From contig CAWDMC010000009.1 in the NCBI GenBank assembly GCA_963803295.1, positions 434,001-498,000 on the forward strand: a DNA stretch of 64,000 nt, given 5' to 3'. The stretch is from CAWDMC01 sp963803295 (GTDB lineage Bacteria; Acidobacteriota; Terriglobia; UBA7540). The notes under the pieces were generated by a model. It had not been told where the DNA came from, ran no database searches, and saw only the letters and a list, made by a program, of their open reading frames with translations. Shown here piece by piece: positions 45,484 through 54,247 of this stretch. A program made the position numbers and the translations under genes. Every line of letters begins with the position of its first letter. Position 1 is the stretch's first letter.

Positions 45484-47473
45484 AACGCGGACGCAACTCG
45501 AAGATGTGATCGACCAGCTCGCCACCAACAACAACGAACTGCTCACGGCTAACGAGGAGGTCCAATCGAGCAACGAAGAACTTCAGAGCAGCAACGAGGA
45601 GCTGGAAACAGCAAAAGAGGAATTGCAGGCAACCAACGAAGAGCTCACCACGCTCAACGATGAGTTGCAGAACCGTAACCAGCTACTCACGCTCACGAAC
45701 AACGACCTCAACAACGTCATCAGCAACGTCACGGTTCCTATGGTGATCCTGGGAAGCGACCTGCGAATCCGCCGTTTCACTCCCAATGCGCAAGAGGTTC
45801 TGAACCTGATCCCCGCCGATGTAGGCCGGCCGATCACCGACCTTCGCTCCGCGCTCGACTTCCCTGGCCTGGAAGGGCTGGTGCGCGAGGCCATCGATAC
45901 CTCAAACCTGAAAGAGCGCGAAGTCAAGGATGCACGAGGGCGATGGTATTCCCTGCGCGTTCGGCCCTACCGGACCGCCAAGGATCACACTGAGGGCGCC
46001 ATTCTAACTCTGGTGGATATCGACAAGTTAAAAGCGGAATCGGCGGGATTGCGCGAATACGCCGGGGCAGTCGCGGAGACGGTGCGCGAGTGCCTTCTGG
46101 TTTTGGATGAAGAACTGCGAGTGAAGGCGACAAACCGCTTGTTCCTGGAGATGTTCCGGCTACCTCCCGAGGAGACGAAGGAGCGCCTTCTTCCTGATCT
46201 CGACAATGGCCAATGGAATATCCCTGACCTGATTCGGGCACTCCGGGAGGTTCTGCCCAAGCAGCAGGAAATTAGAGATTTTGAGGTTGAGCACGAGTTC
46301 GCTGGACTAGGTCGCAGAACCATGCTGCTCAGTGCTCGCGAGATTCGACAGGGCCACGGCCCCTCCCACTTGATCGTATTGGTCATTGACGACATCACCG
46401 AAAGCAAACAAGCACGTGAGAAGCTGGAGGAACAGGCGCGACTGCTCGATCTTGCCAATGATGCGATTGTGGTGCGAACTCTGGACGGCGTCATTAAGTT
46501 CTGGAATCGAGGCGCGGAAAACGTCTACGGTTGGGGAGCGGAGGAAGCATTTGGCAAGACCCTTCCGGCTTTGTTAAAGACGGAGTGGCCCGAACCGGTC
46601 GAGCAACTGCAGGCGAAGCTGCTCGATCACGGCGAATGGGAAGGCGAAGTAGTGCAGACGAGAAGGGATGGTACCCGCGTGGCCATGGCCAGCCGCCAAG
46701 TCCTGCAGCGGGACAGCGGCGGACATCCGGCGGCCGTCCTCGAGATCAACCGGGACATTGCGGCTCGCCGGCTGGCGGAAGAGGCTGTCCGACTGCTCTC
46801 CGCCAGGCTGATTCAAGCACAGGATGAGGAGCGGCGCCGGATCGCCGGTGAGCTTCACAATAGTACGGCCCAGTCGCTTTCCGCACTCGCCATGAATCTT
46901 GCCTTGATCGAACAACGGAAGGCTATCGCGGGTGACGACCGGTCTGCCAAGGCGCTTGGGGAAAGCCAGGAACTGGTTGAGCAGGCGGCGCGTGAGATCC
47001 GCGACCTTTCGCATCTTCTGCATGCGTCCGGCTTGGATTCAACAAGTCTGATCCGGGCGATCCGGTCTGAGGTCGCCAGATTCAATCGCCGCACTGGAAT
47101 TCTGGTCGATTTCAATCCCCCCAGCGACATGGGGTTGATTGACGCCGACGTCATTACCGCCTTGACACGCGTCGTGCAGGAGGGCCTGAGTAATATCCAG
47201 CGCCACGCAGAGAGCCCCAGCGCGGTGGTTCGCATCGCACGTGGAGACGAAGAGCTGGTGCTTGAAGTTGAGGACAAGGGTAAGGGCATGCCTCCCGGAA
47301 TTCCTGAGATGGCAGACCGGGAAATTCTGCGGCTCGGTGTCGGGATTGCCGGTCTGCGCGAGCGGCTGCGGCAGCTCGGAGGACGCCTGGAATTGCTTTC
47401 AGGGCCGAAAGGCACTACGGTAAGAGCCATTGTATCTCCGTCCAGTCGCCGTTCGGTGACGGCCGGATCATAG
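44924..47473 (+). CDS. PAS - histidine kinase C-terminal half of the CheB-CheR fusion
   Basis: Real coding begins around 44965 (GQLDALSLSSHLKGLGRALA). A long coiled coil follows at about 45430-45710 (NNELLTANEEVQSSNEELQ, repeating 14-residue pattern), then PAS domains (VTVPMVILGSDLRIRRFTPNAQ; LLVLDEELRVKATNRLF; DLANDAIVVRTLDGVIKFWN). It ends with a NarL-type kinase: H-box RRRIAGELHNSTAQSLSALA, and ATPase with GLSNIQRHAE, VEDKGKGMP and GVGIAGLRERLRQLGG. As one protein with the preceding half it would be about 1,338 residues. Without the fusion it has no good start codon, so the split is probably a lesion or sequence error. Confidence 0.82.
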   Translation: MIRKPRSTRKSRQPAGQLDALSLSSHLKGLGRALAARTSAEFDLGKEVSRIMLSEYMPPGFVINGDLEIVQFLGQTGRYLDPMPGPASFQILKMARQGLPFELRKIILQAQHQGTRLVKEGIAVKANGGTREIDLEVRLIKGPSGRETYFLVLLHERPQQPAPASVSPSPEQGAEEAAQEMRRELDETRTQLEDVIDQLATNNNELLTANEEVQSSNEELQSSNEELETAKEELQATNEELTTLNDELQNRNQLLTLTNNDLNNVISNVTVPMVILGSDLRIRRFTPNAQEVLNLIPADVGRPITDLRSALDFPGLEGLVREAIDTSNLKEREVKDARGRWYSLRVRPYRTAKDHTEGAILTLVDIDKLKAESAGLREYAGAVAETVRECLLVLDEELRVKATNRLFLEMFRLPPEETKERLLPDLDNGQWNIPDLIRALREVLPKQQEIRDFEVEHEFAGLGRRTMLLSAREIRQGHGPSHLIVLVIDDITESKQAREKLEEQARLLDLANDAIVVRTLDGVIKFWNRGAENVYGWGAEEAFGKTLPALLKTEWPEPVEQLQAKLLDHGEWEGEVVQTRRDGTRVAMASRQVLQRDSGGHPAAVLEINRDIAARRLAEEAVRLLSARLIQAQDEERRRIAGELHNSTAQSLSALAMNLALIEQRKAIAGDDRSAKALGESQELVEQAAREIRDLSHLLHASGLDSTSLIRAIRSEVARFNRRTGILVDFNPPSDMGLIDADVITALTRVVQEGLSNIQRHAESPSAVVRIARGDEELVLEVEDKGKGMPPGIPEMADREILRLGVGIAGLRERLRQLGGRLELLSGPKGTTVRAIVSPSSRRSVTAGS

Positions 47474-47475
47474 AG

Positions 47476-48621
47476 TCACTTGACTGGGACAGCTCCATTC
47501 GCGACCGCGAATACCTTGGGCAACCGCTCGGCGAGGCGAGGCAAGGCCGGAAATCTGGCGTGGGGTTCGGTCTGGTACCAGTACGCGACAGAATAGAAAT
47601 CGTCTGAGCGGTCGTTGCCCGCCCCATGCTCAATGGTGAAGCGGAGGGATTTGTTGAAGACCAGCGGCGAATCGAGATGCCATCGATAACAACACCATTT
47701 TCCGCCGAGAGAAAACGGGTTCGCGACGAAGGGTACTCCAATGTGCCGGTAGTGGAACTCCTTGCCCTCGAAACCCCAGGCGCCGTTGTAGTAGTCCTCT
47801 GAGCCGGTTCCGGTCGTGATCGGGGCCGCGCCGCCATCGACAAAGAGCATGTCGTCGCCTTCACCCCACCAGCCATCTTGGTTCAGGACGATTCCTTGCG
47901 TCACGCCCACAAGATGACCCCGGCCCGCCGTTTCCATAAATACGTAATTATTCTGTCCGTTAAGATTAGTCTTTTCTGCGGTTTTCCAGCCTGGACAAGG
48001 TGCGGACTGGCGATACTGGGCGTGAAAATATCCGAGATTCTCCGGGAGGCCTGGCAGGACCTGATAGTCGATGTTCCAGTAGTAGGCCCCTATGGGCGAA
48101 TCGCCCTCATTCGTTGCCGTGATTAACGCCGATTTTCGAAATGGCATCGGGAAATAGGCGTTCAGAGCCTTGACTGGAGCGACACTCAGCAGCGCTGATT
48201 CATACAGGAAATATTCTCCCAGGTTGAGCCCAAAGAAATCACCGACAGGCGTTTCTACGCTAGGCTCGGTCTCTCCGTCCCAGAACATCCGTAGTACGAT
48301 CTTCTTCAGGTGCTGCGGATCGTCTGCCGCGAGCGTAAACCAGATGTGGCTGACCATTCCTGGACCCTGGGCGCTGAGCAAGGTAAGAGTCTGCCCCGCA
48401 TCCAATTTTACGGCATCCGCATTGCCGCCGGTCCGATCGTAACTGGATGCTTTGGCGTTCCGATAATCGCGAAGAATCGCCAATGAGAGCTGCTGAGGAT
48501 AATCAGCTTCCGCACCGCTGCCCGCAGCAGCTTCCGCGCGGCCGTCACGGGCGCCAAGTAAGCCGAGTGCTCCGAGGGCAACGGGCACTTGAAGAAAACG
48601 TCTCCGACCAGGTCCATTCAT
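47476..48621 (-). CDS. Tat-exported DUF2961/GH172-family glycoside hydrolase
   Basis: 381 residues from the ATG at 48621. AAGGAG lies 7 nt upstream, and the protein begins MNGPGRRRFLQVPVALGALGLL, a twin-arginine signal. The GH172 domain has VSHIWFTLAADDP, GLNLGEYFLYESALLSVAP, YYWNIDYQVL, WWGEGDDMLFVDG and GTGSEDYYNGAWGF. Characterised members act on fructofuranosides (difructose dianhydride) or arabinofuranosides. It ends 3 bp after the stop of the converging kinase gene. Confidence 0.87.
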   Translation of the reverse strand: MNGPGRRRFLQVPVALGALGLLGARDGRAEAAAGSGAEADYPQQLSLAILRDYRNAKASSYDRTGGNADAVKLDAGQTLTLLSAQGPGMVSHIWFTLAADDPQHLKKIVLRMFWDGETEPSVETPVGDFFGLNLGEYFLYESALLSVAPVKALNAYFPMPFRKSALITATNEGDSPIGAYYWNIDYQVLPGLPENLGYFHAQYRQSAPCPGWKTAEKTNLNGQNNYVFMETAGRGHLVGVTQGIVLNQDGWWGEGDDMLFVDGGAAPITTGTGSEDYYNGAWGFEGKEFHYRHIGVPFVANPFSLGGKWCCYRWHLDSPLVFNKSLRFTIEHGAGNDRSDDFYSVAYWYQTEPHARFPALPRLAERLPKVFAVANGAVPVK

Positions 48622-48802
48622 TGGGTTGCTCCTTTTGCCGTTGGGCGAAATGCGTGGAATTGAATCTTGTAAGGTCACTACGGCACAACGACCTTGACAC
48701 TCACTGGTAACCCGCTAGAATGTGCGTGTCGAATCATAGTTGATCAGCTGGCGCTTAGCAATATTCTGCTTTTAGCAGTTTTGGCAGGTTGCGCTGAAGA
48801 CT

Positions 48803-48860
48803 CGTTGCGACTGTCATTCTGAGGAGCCGCAGGCGGCGAAGAATCTCGCTCTGAGGCCCG
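48803..48860. repeat. Dispersed repeat, family C (copy 2, inverted)
   Basis: ACTGTCATTCTGAGGAGCCG, then CAGGCGGCGAAGAATCTCGC: matches the reverse complement of about 26310-26358 with few differences. It ends only about 10 bp before the ribosome-binding site of the RraA-like gene. Confidence 0.6.
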
Positions 48861-48886
48861 ATCCTTTTGTGAAGAAGGAGACCTTC

Positions 48887-49561
48887 ATGCGTGGGGAAAG
48901 GGAGACGCCGGACGTGCAGGATCTGTGCCGGCGCTTTTCCCTGCTGTACACCGGTGCTATTTCGGACATCCTCGATGGAATGGGATTTCGCGACCACTGC
49001 TTGCCGCCGGAAATCCAGGCGCTATCGCCGGAACAGCGAGTCAGCGGCGTTGCCATGACCGTGGAAGGTGAGGCAACCCAGAGCCAGGACCCGGAAGAGA
49101 TCTTCATCCCCGTCCTCCGGATGTTGGGTGACCTGAAACCAGGCGACGTTATTGTGAGCCAACCGCACGATAATGTCTCGGCGCACATTGGCGAGCTATC
49201 GAGCGAATCGGCGATGTACCGTGGCGCCCGCGGGGCGGTGATCGATGGTGGTGCGCGTGACATTGACTACATCTTGAAATTGGGTTTCCCGATTTTCTGT
49301 CGCTACCGAACGGCGGCGGATATCGTGGGACGTTGGAGGCTTGTCTCCTATGGGCAGCCGATCCGGATCGGCGCCGTGAACATTCGCCGGGGCGATTTTA
49401 TGGTTGGCGACAAAGATGGCGTGCTGGTGATTCCACAGGAGATCACGATCGACGTGCTGCTCAAATCGGAGGAACTTGTAAGCAAGGAGAACGTTGTGCG
49501 TAAAGCGATCCTCGAGGGTGTTCATCCGGTTGACGCTTACCGGAAGTATGGCGTGTTTTGA
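48887..49561 (+). CDS. RraA-like (HMG aldolase / demethylmenaquinone methyltransferase-like) protein
   Basis: 224 residues of the RraA superfamily: ALYTGAISDILDGMGF-type opening (LLYTGAISDILDGMG), VSGVAMTVEGEA, GDVIVSQPHDNVSAHIGELSSESAM and the signature ARGAVIDGGARDIDYIL with the metal-binding Asp, then VRIRRGDFMVGDKDGVLVIPQ-like end. Members are 4-hydroxy-4-methyl-2-oxoglutarate/oxaloacetate aldolases or RNase E inhibitors; in a sugar-catabolic neighbourhood an aldolase or decarboxylase role is likelier. AAGGAG stands 7 nt before the ATG at 48887, so I prefer this to the GTG at 48869. Confidence 0.83.
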   Translation: MRGERETPDVQDLCRRFSLLYTGAISDILDGMGFRDHCLPPEIQALSPEQRVSGVAMTVEGEATQSQDPEEIFIPVLRMLGDLKPGDVIVSQPHDNVSAHIGELSSESAMYRGARGAVIDGGARDIDYILKLGFPIFCRYRTAADIVGRWRLVSYGQPIRIGAVNIRRGDFMVGDKDGVLVIPQEITIDVLLKSEELVSKENVVRKAILEGVHPVDAYRKYGVF

Positions 49562-49588
49562 CGATCGATCGCATGGGCAACCCAGAAT

Positions 49589-50053
49589 ATGTCTGAAAAC
49601 AATCAAACCATGTTTCAAGAAGCCATCCAGCGCATCCTACCGCATCGGTATCCGTTTCTGCTGGTCGACCGGGTTACCGAATTCGTTCCAGGGGAGCGCA
49701 TCGCCGGCGTGAAGATGTTTCCGATCGATGATGAATCCTGTCAGGGGCACTTCCCTGCCTCGCCCCTGGTGCCATCCGCGATTCTGCTGGAGATGGTCAC
49801 CCAGTTGGGCGCGATCCTCGTGCTCGAACGGCCACAAATGACAGGCAAGATCGCCGTGATTCTCCAGATCCCTTCGGCGCGGATGTTCGAGCCAATCTTT
49901 CCGGGCGACTCCTTGCGGGTGGAGGCCGAGGTGGTGCGGCTGAAAGAGAATTTTGGTGAACTCAAGGGTGCGGCGTACCGCGAGGGTAAGCGAGTGGCGG
50001 AAGGTCAGATGCGATTTGCCATCGCCAACAAAGAGGATGTCCAGATTACCTAG
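49589..50053 (+). CDS. fabZ: FabZ-like (3R)-hydroxyacyl-ACP dehydratase
   Basis: 154-residue hotdog-fold protein: ILPHRYPFLLVDRVTEFVPG, QGHFPASPLVPSAILLEMVTQLGAIL (catalytic His in GHFP, Glu in LLEM) and FEPIFPGDSLRVEAEVVR. The usual PVMPGV is LVPSAI here, so the loop before the catalytic Glu lacks its Gly; both catalytic residues remain. It is likely a second dehydratase rather than the housekeeping FabZ, as no lpx or fab genes adjoin it. It starts 27 nt after the RraA-like gene, suggesting co-transcription. Confidence 0.82.
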   Translation: MSENNQTMFQEAIQRILPHRYPFLLVDRVTEFVPGERIAGVKMFPIDDESCQGHFPASPLVPSAILLEMVTQLGAILVLERPQMTGKIAVILQIPSARMFEPIFPGDSLRVEAEVVRLKENFGELKGAAYREGKRVAEGQMRFAIANKEDVQIT

Positions 50054-50065
50054 GGGGCGTGTTGC

Positions 50066-50302
50066 TCAGGCGCTGTCGGCCTCAAACTGCGCGGCAGAAC
50101 TGCTGAAGGCGAGAACCGTTTGGAACAGGCCATGGACAAGTAAGGCAGTGGCAGCCACCGCAAGCAGAATGAGGGTCACAAACAAAAGTGTGTCCAGCCC
50201 GGAGGTGGAAAGCAGTGCCACCATTACGTAGCACTTGAAAGCGAGATCCGCTTTCAACTGCCCTGCCAGATTCTTTCGCCGCTGCGCTTTCCTGAATGTC
50301 AT
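50066..50302 (-). CDS. Small single-pass membrane protein
   Basis: 78 residues: a basic N-terminus (RKAQRRKNLAGQLKADLAFK), then one or two hydrophobic stretches (CYVMVALLSTSGLDTLLFVTLILLAVAATALLVHGLF) and a short polar tail. No known family. ATG at 50302; GGGTGAG 5-8 nt upstream is a possible ribosome-binding site. It follows the frameshifted gene at 50348 on the same strand by 45 nt. Confidence 0.5.
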   Translation of the reverse strand: MTFRKAQRRKNLAGQLKADLAFKCYVMVALLSTSGLDTLLFVTLILLAVAATALLVHGLFQTVLAFSSSAAQFEADSA

Positions 50303-50347
50303 GTGGACTCACCCTTTAGGCCGACCGCGAGTGACTGGCCTGTCTCA

Positions 50348-50816
50348 CTAAGGTGCGGTCATACGCAAAACGTGGATGTCTTCCTCCTGCGGTTGATTGC
50401 CGGAATGCGACTGCGCGCTCTTGTTTATGAAGGGGCCGAGCTGACTGTTAAGAAGCTGTTCGCGCCGGCGTATTTCCCTCAAGATCATGGGAATGACCCG
50501 GCGCCGGCGCAGTTGATCGCATGTCAATTGCCAGCGCTTGCCGATGAAGCCCAAGCGGTAATGAGCGGCCTCGGCTTCCTGAGCTCCGACGAATTGGCGA
50601 GCCATGACATAGTGCGGCGTATTCGCTTCGTGGCAGCGTGTATGGCCCCGCAAGACGTGATCCGCTGTCGCTGCGCCGATCAGACAGCAGCAGGACTGGT
50701 ACGACAACTGCCCGCTGCGTGCGTGTGTCAGCAGCCCGGCCAGGCGATCGTCAGAATAGGCAATCGCCAGGTAACGGCGAATGGCGCGCTTTAAGTTTTT
50801 TCAGTTCCACGTTCAT
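50348..50816 (-). pseudogene. Hypothetical protein with a frameshift at an A6 run near its start
   Basis: From the ATG at 50816 (AGGA upstream) the product starts MNVELKK. Downstream, another frame reads LKRAIRRYLAIAYSDDRLAG, then LTHARSGQLSYQSCCCLIGA and continues to 50348 with a coherent helical, Arg-rich composition (LTCDQLRRRRVIPMILREIRRREQ). The switch falls at six A residues (T6 at 50796-50801 on the plus strand): five As would join both parts into one protein of about 155 residues. It could be a sequencing indel, a true lesion or phase variation. I do not recognise the family. Confidence 0.5.
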
Positions 50817-51131
50817 AAGAGTCCTACCCGGCGTAAAGATATATCGCGCCGGAATGTCATTAACTATTCTGCCAATAGTTCTATCCACTTCCACCGCTCA
50901 CCAAACCAGGGTGTTGATGCACGCTAGTGTCCACGCAGACGGATGAAGACGCCCTGTTCACTTCTTTGTAAACAGGCGGGAGAGCGCTGAAAGAAAACCT
51001 GAAACTCATGTACCCGAAGGTAAACAGCCTGAGGAAGGATCGCCATCGAGGAGCCGCGAGCCCTTCTGTGCAAGAGTTTGCAGCTTTTGGGCTCGCTGGG
51101 ACCGGAAATTCCCGACGCGACTCTCGATGTC
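50817..51131. other. Intergenic region, 315 bp, downstream of aroK
   Basis: A hairpin (CGCCCTGTT...AACAGGCG, about 50950-50980, one bulge) may end the aroK transcript. The plus-strand frame at 51078-51317 is antisense to aroK. Nothing else supported. Confidence 0.4.
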
Positions 51132-51641
51132 TTACAGGATTTTCAGACGAAGGATTTGCTCCACGACGTCGCGGGGACTACGGCGGTCAGTGGAAACTTT
51201 GTGCTGGGCGAGTTGATAAAAGGGCAGGCGACCGTTAAGCAGTTGGGCGAAACTCTCGGGATCACGGAACAGCGGACGGTTACTGACCTTCTGGCAGCGT
51301 CGTCGCAACTCGGTTAGCGAACAGTCGAGCCAGACGGTTACTCCGCCCGAACTGCGGATGAAGTCGAGGTTGGGTTTTTGCGCGAAGGTACCGCCGCCTA
51401 AAGCGATGACGGCCGGTTCCGTCTTGGAAGCCTCGGTGAGCACGGCGTACTCCATAGCGCGGAACGGCGCCTCACCTTCCTGCTCGAAGATCTGGCGGAT
51501 CGTACGCTTCTCGGCAGCTTCAATCGTCTCATCGAGATCGATGAACGGCCAGCCCAGTTCTTTCGCCAGGAGCTTGCCGACAGTGGATTTGCCACTGCCC
51601 ATGAACCCTACAAGATAGATCAATTTTCGCTGTCGGCGCAT
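51132..51641 (-). CDS. aroK: Shikimate kinase
   Basis: 169 residues. Walker A GFMGSGKST (residues 12-20), FIDLDETIE (shikimate-binding Asp), EGEAPFRAMEYAVL (Arg), ALGGGTFA and the lid/adenine region CQKVSNRPLF. It phosphorylates shikimate in aromatic amino-acid synthesis. It lies 74 nt downstream of the peptidoglycan-binding gene on the same strand. The aromatic pathway's first enzyme, aroF, lies 5 kb away with its own attenuator; I see no comparable leader here. Confidence 0.94.
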   Translation of the reverse strand: MRRQRKLIYLVGFMGSGKSTVGKLLAKELGWPFIDLDETIEAAEKRTIRQIFEQEGEAPFRAMEYAVLTEASKTEPAVIALGGGTFAQKPNLDFIRSSGGVTVWLDCSLTELRRRCQKVSNRPLFRDPESFAQLLNGRLPFYQLAQHKVSTDRRSPRDVVEQILRLKIL

Positions 51642-51715
51642 CGCTGCTTGCTTCGTGGCGGAGGACGACCCATGATCTCGCAGGTGAGATTATATGCGGG
51701 ATTGGGCAGATCCCG

Positions 51716-52336
51716 CTATTGGTTCTGGGAGGAAGAGAGCGAACGATCACCGTCAGGAAGGCTTCGGGATGATTCCACCGAAGCATCCGAGCGAACTTGG
51801 GCGGCAATGGTCGGATCGAGTTCGGAAGGGAGGGCGTGGGGTCCCAGGCCCAGCTTCATGAGGGTTTTGGCCTCTGGCAAACCCGTAGCGGCAAAACCGT
51901 TCGCGCTTTGATAGCGGCGCATGGCTTCACGTGTCGATTCATCCCACCTTCCGGTAGGCTCGGATTTGAGGTATCCCGTTTGCGCGAGAGCCTGCTGGAT
52001 CTCAACCACTCGCGTGCCTTGCAGACTAACGGTTCTCCAAGCGGGCACGTGAGTCTTCTTGTTGTGGCGGCTACGATGACTGACGCTGGACAGCCGGGCC
52101 GAGCGGCGGGACCTGGCAGTCGTTCGGCTCTTCGAAGCTCCACGGGGAGAACTGATTGCAGCGACTTTCCGGCTTTGAACGCCGCGCCGATGAGAATGTT
52201 TCGTGGTTTTGGCGTGAGTAAGGTCGCCCGCCCACAACCGCGACGACAGGATCGGTAGCACTCCTACCAACGCTGCCACCAGCCAGAGAGTTGCTTTCTT
52301 TATTTTCAAGGTCCTCGCTTCCCCTTCAAAAACCAC
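51716..52336 (-). CDS. Secreted peptidoglycan-binding (PG_binding_1) domain protein
   Basis: 206 residues: an N-terminal signal or anchor (ATLWLVAALVGVLPILSSRLW), a basic Ser/Arg/Lys-rich linker at about 40-100, and a PG_binding_1 domain at about 108-165 (VVEIQQALAQTGYLKSEPTGRWDESTREAMRRYQSANG). It should bind cell-wall peptidoglycan in the periplasm. No catalytic domain is present. The GTG at 52336 is the longest start; a TTG at 52309 just before the signal is an equally plausible start. Confidence 0.72.
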   Translation of the reverse strand: MVFEGEARTLKIKKATLWLVAALVGVLPILSSRLWAGDLTHAKTTKHSHRRGVQSRKVAAISSPRGASKSRTTARSRRSARLSSVSHRSRHNKKTHVPAWRTVSLQGTRVVEIQQALAQTGYLKSEPTGRWDESTREAMRRYQSANGFAATGLPEAKTLMKLGLGPHALPSELDPTIAAQVRSDASVESSRSLPDGDRSLSSSQNQ

Positions 52337-52503
52337 GGCCCGCTCCGCGGTTTGCCGTGGGAGTTAAGTCCAAGAGTAGTTCTATCCTGTGAGAGCGCGC
52401 TTGTCAACATATTAGTAGCTTGCATTCCAGATTACTATATGATTATCACTCTGTATGTAAATGATCTTAGCATCGGACGTGTACGAAGAAATGGTCCGGC
52501 GGA

Positions 52504-54078
52504 TCAAGGTAGGCGGTCCGCAAGGAACATTGTCACGTAGGTGCTTTGGCTGGGGCGCGCTACTAGCAGAAGCACATCCTGACCTGGTTTCAGTGCCGCC
52601 TGCAGGCGGTTGAAATCATCTACGGAGGCTACCGGCTGACGATTGATGCTAAGGACGACATCCCCCGTTTGCAGCCCAAGTTCCTCGGCAAATCCGTCGG
52701 GTTTCACCTCAGTTACAGCCACACCCTGTGGTCCCGAAAGGCGCAACTTGTCAGCGATCTTCTGGGCTTGCTGATTGGAAAGGCTGTGGGCGGAAAGGCC
52801 CAGGCGCCCGCCACTGGCTTGCTCTCCAGAATCGTGATCTTTCCCTGCCGGCTGTCCGGCTCCCGCCGCCGCACTGACGATTTTATTACGATCTGCCACT
52901 TCGACATCAGCGGATGACTTTTTGTTGTTCCGCAGATACTCGACGTGCACCTTCTTGCCGATCTCGGTTTCGGACACGATTCCAACGAGGTCGTCACCGT
53001 TCTCCACCGGCTTGTTTCCTATTGCGGTAATCACGTCACCCCGTTGCAATCCGGCCTTCTCCGCCGGACTGCCCGGTTCAACGCTATTCACCACCACGCC
53101 GTTTTCGGCGCCGAAACTGCGAAGGAGTGCCGGATTGGTCTGGTTGAGGAACTCAATGCCGATGGCGCCCCGCTGCACGTACCCGGTGGTGATGATGGAG
53201 TTGTAAACCTTGCGGGCAATGTTGGACGGCATGGCAAAGCCCACGCCATCGGACGTCCCATGCCGCGTGGCGATCGCGGTGTTGATGCCGATTACCTGCC
53301 CGGCCAGGTTCACCAGCGGCCCCCCGCTGTTACCAGGATTAATGGCAGCATCGGTCTGCAGAAAACGCTTGAATTGACCGTCCTTGCCGCCCTCTATTTC
53401 GCTACGACTATTGCGGTCCTTGGCGCTGATGATGCCCGCGGTGACGGTCGCTTCGAGTCCAAAGGGGCTGCCTACGGCCAAAACCCAATCGCCCACCCGC
53501 ATCGCCTCGGAATCTCCGAAATCAGCCTTGGCGAGCGGCCTGCCCGCGTCAATCTTGATCACTGCGAGATCCGTCGACTTATCCTTACCGATGACGCGTG
53601 CCAAATAGCCTTTGGGGTTGTTGTCGCTGTGAAGGAATACGCGTATGCGATCGACGGGCCGGTCTTCCGCTTCCCGGGTGATGACATGGTAGTTCGTGAT
53701 CACGTATCCGTTTTTGTCGAGGATAATACCCGACCCCAGGCTCTGCTGCCGGACATCTCCCCCGCGACTGTCAGGCCGGAAAAAGTGATCGAACAAGTCT
53801 TCAGGAGCCTCCTCAGGATTGCCCTCGAAGCGCCGCCGGCTGACTCGCACGGTGGATTCGCTATTGATGTTGACTACGGCGGGCTCGACGCTGGCAGCAA
53901 TTCTGGCGAACGAATCGGAGAGTTGGGCAGGTGCAGGCGCCGGAAGCACAGTGGCGCCGGGCGCACCCCCGAAAGGTTTAGCCGCCCTCACGCCCCTTGA
54001 GATCAGCGTTCCGATCAGAATCCCAACACCCAGCGTGAAAAGCACAACCAACGCTGGGAGCAAACGACGTCCACCCAT
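52504..54078 (-). CDS. degP: HtrA/DegP-family periplasmic serine protease with two PDZ domains
   Basis: About 524 residues. Signal anchor LLPALVVLFTLGVGILIGTLI, trypsin-like domain with the full triad (His in VITNYHVI, Asp in KSTDLAVIKI, Ser in INPGNSGGPLV), then PDZ1 (EPGSPAEKAGLQRGDVITAIGNKPV) and PDZ2 (AEELGLQTGDVVLSINRQPV). It degrades or refolds misfolded envelope proteins. An upstream in-frame ATG at 54117 exists, but GAGGTGG lies 5 nt before the ATG at 54078. A perfect TATAAT at 54124-54129 would place transcription start near 54117, leaving a short leader. Confidence 0.92.
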   Translation of the reverse strand: MGGRRLLPALVVLFTLGVGILIGTLISRGVRAAKPFGGAPGATVLPAPAPAQLSDSFARIAASVEPAVVNINSESTVRVSRRRFEGNPEEAPEDLFDHFFRPDSRGGDVRQQSLGSGIILDKNGYVITNYHVITREAEDRPVDRIRVFLHSDNNPKGYLARVIGKDKSTDLAVIKIDAGRPLAKADFGDSEAMRVGDWVLAVGSPFGLEATVTAGIISAKDRNSRSEIEGGKDGQFKRFLQTDAAINPGNSGGPLVNLAGQVIGINTAIATRHGTSDGVGFAMPSNIARKVYNSIITTGYVQRGAIGIEFLNQTNPALLRSFGAENGVVVNSVEPGSPAEKAGLQRGDVITAIGNKPVENGDDLVGIVSETEIGKKVHVEYLRNNKKSSADVEVADRNKIVSAAAGAGQPAGKDHDSGEQASGGRLGLSAHSLSNQQAQKIADKLRLSGPQGVAVTEVKPDGFAEELGLQTGDVVLSINRQPVASVDDFNRLQAALKPGQDVLLLVARPSQSTYVTMFLADRLP

Positions 54079-54123
54079 TTCCACCTCGCGCGCGGCTCTC
54101 AACCTATCCGGGCGCATCTAGTT

Positions 54124-54129
54124 ATTATA
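54124..54129 (-). promoter_or_regulatory. Consensus -10 box upstream of htrA
   Basis: TATAAT read on the minus strand, 6 nt before the upstream ATG (54117) and about 45 nt before the preferred start (54078). A -35 box is poor (GGCGCT at 17 nt spacing), so the promoter may need an activator or an alternative sigma factor. Confidence 0.4.
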
Positions 54130-54247
54130 CCGTACATACTGCAGAAAGCGCCCTTAATTGTGGCTTCTGGTAACCCATGATCCAGGAGGCGCAGCAGGCC
54201 GCATCATGCACGAAACGAGCCTGATCCGGCGCGTGTTGGTTTGCGGG

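Noticed and set aside
51078..51317. 79-residue plus-strand frame that looks like a tidy protein
   Set aside because: It is antisense to the 3' end of aroK and has no homologue that I recognise.
52945..54000. A 351-codon plus-strand frame opposite htrA
   Set aside because: Antisense to a clear HtrA gene with an intact triad and PDZ domains; no ribosome-binding site.
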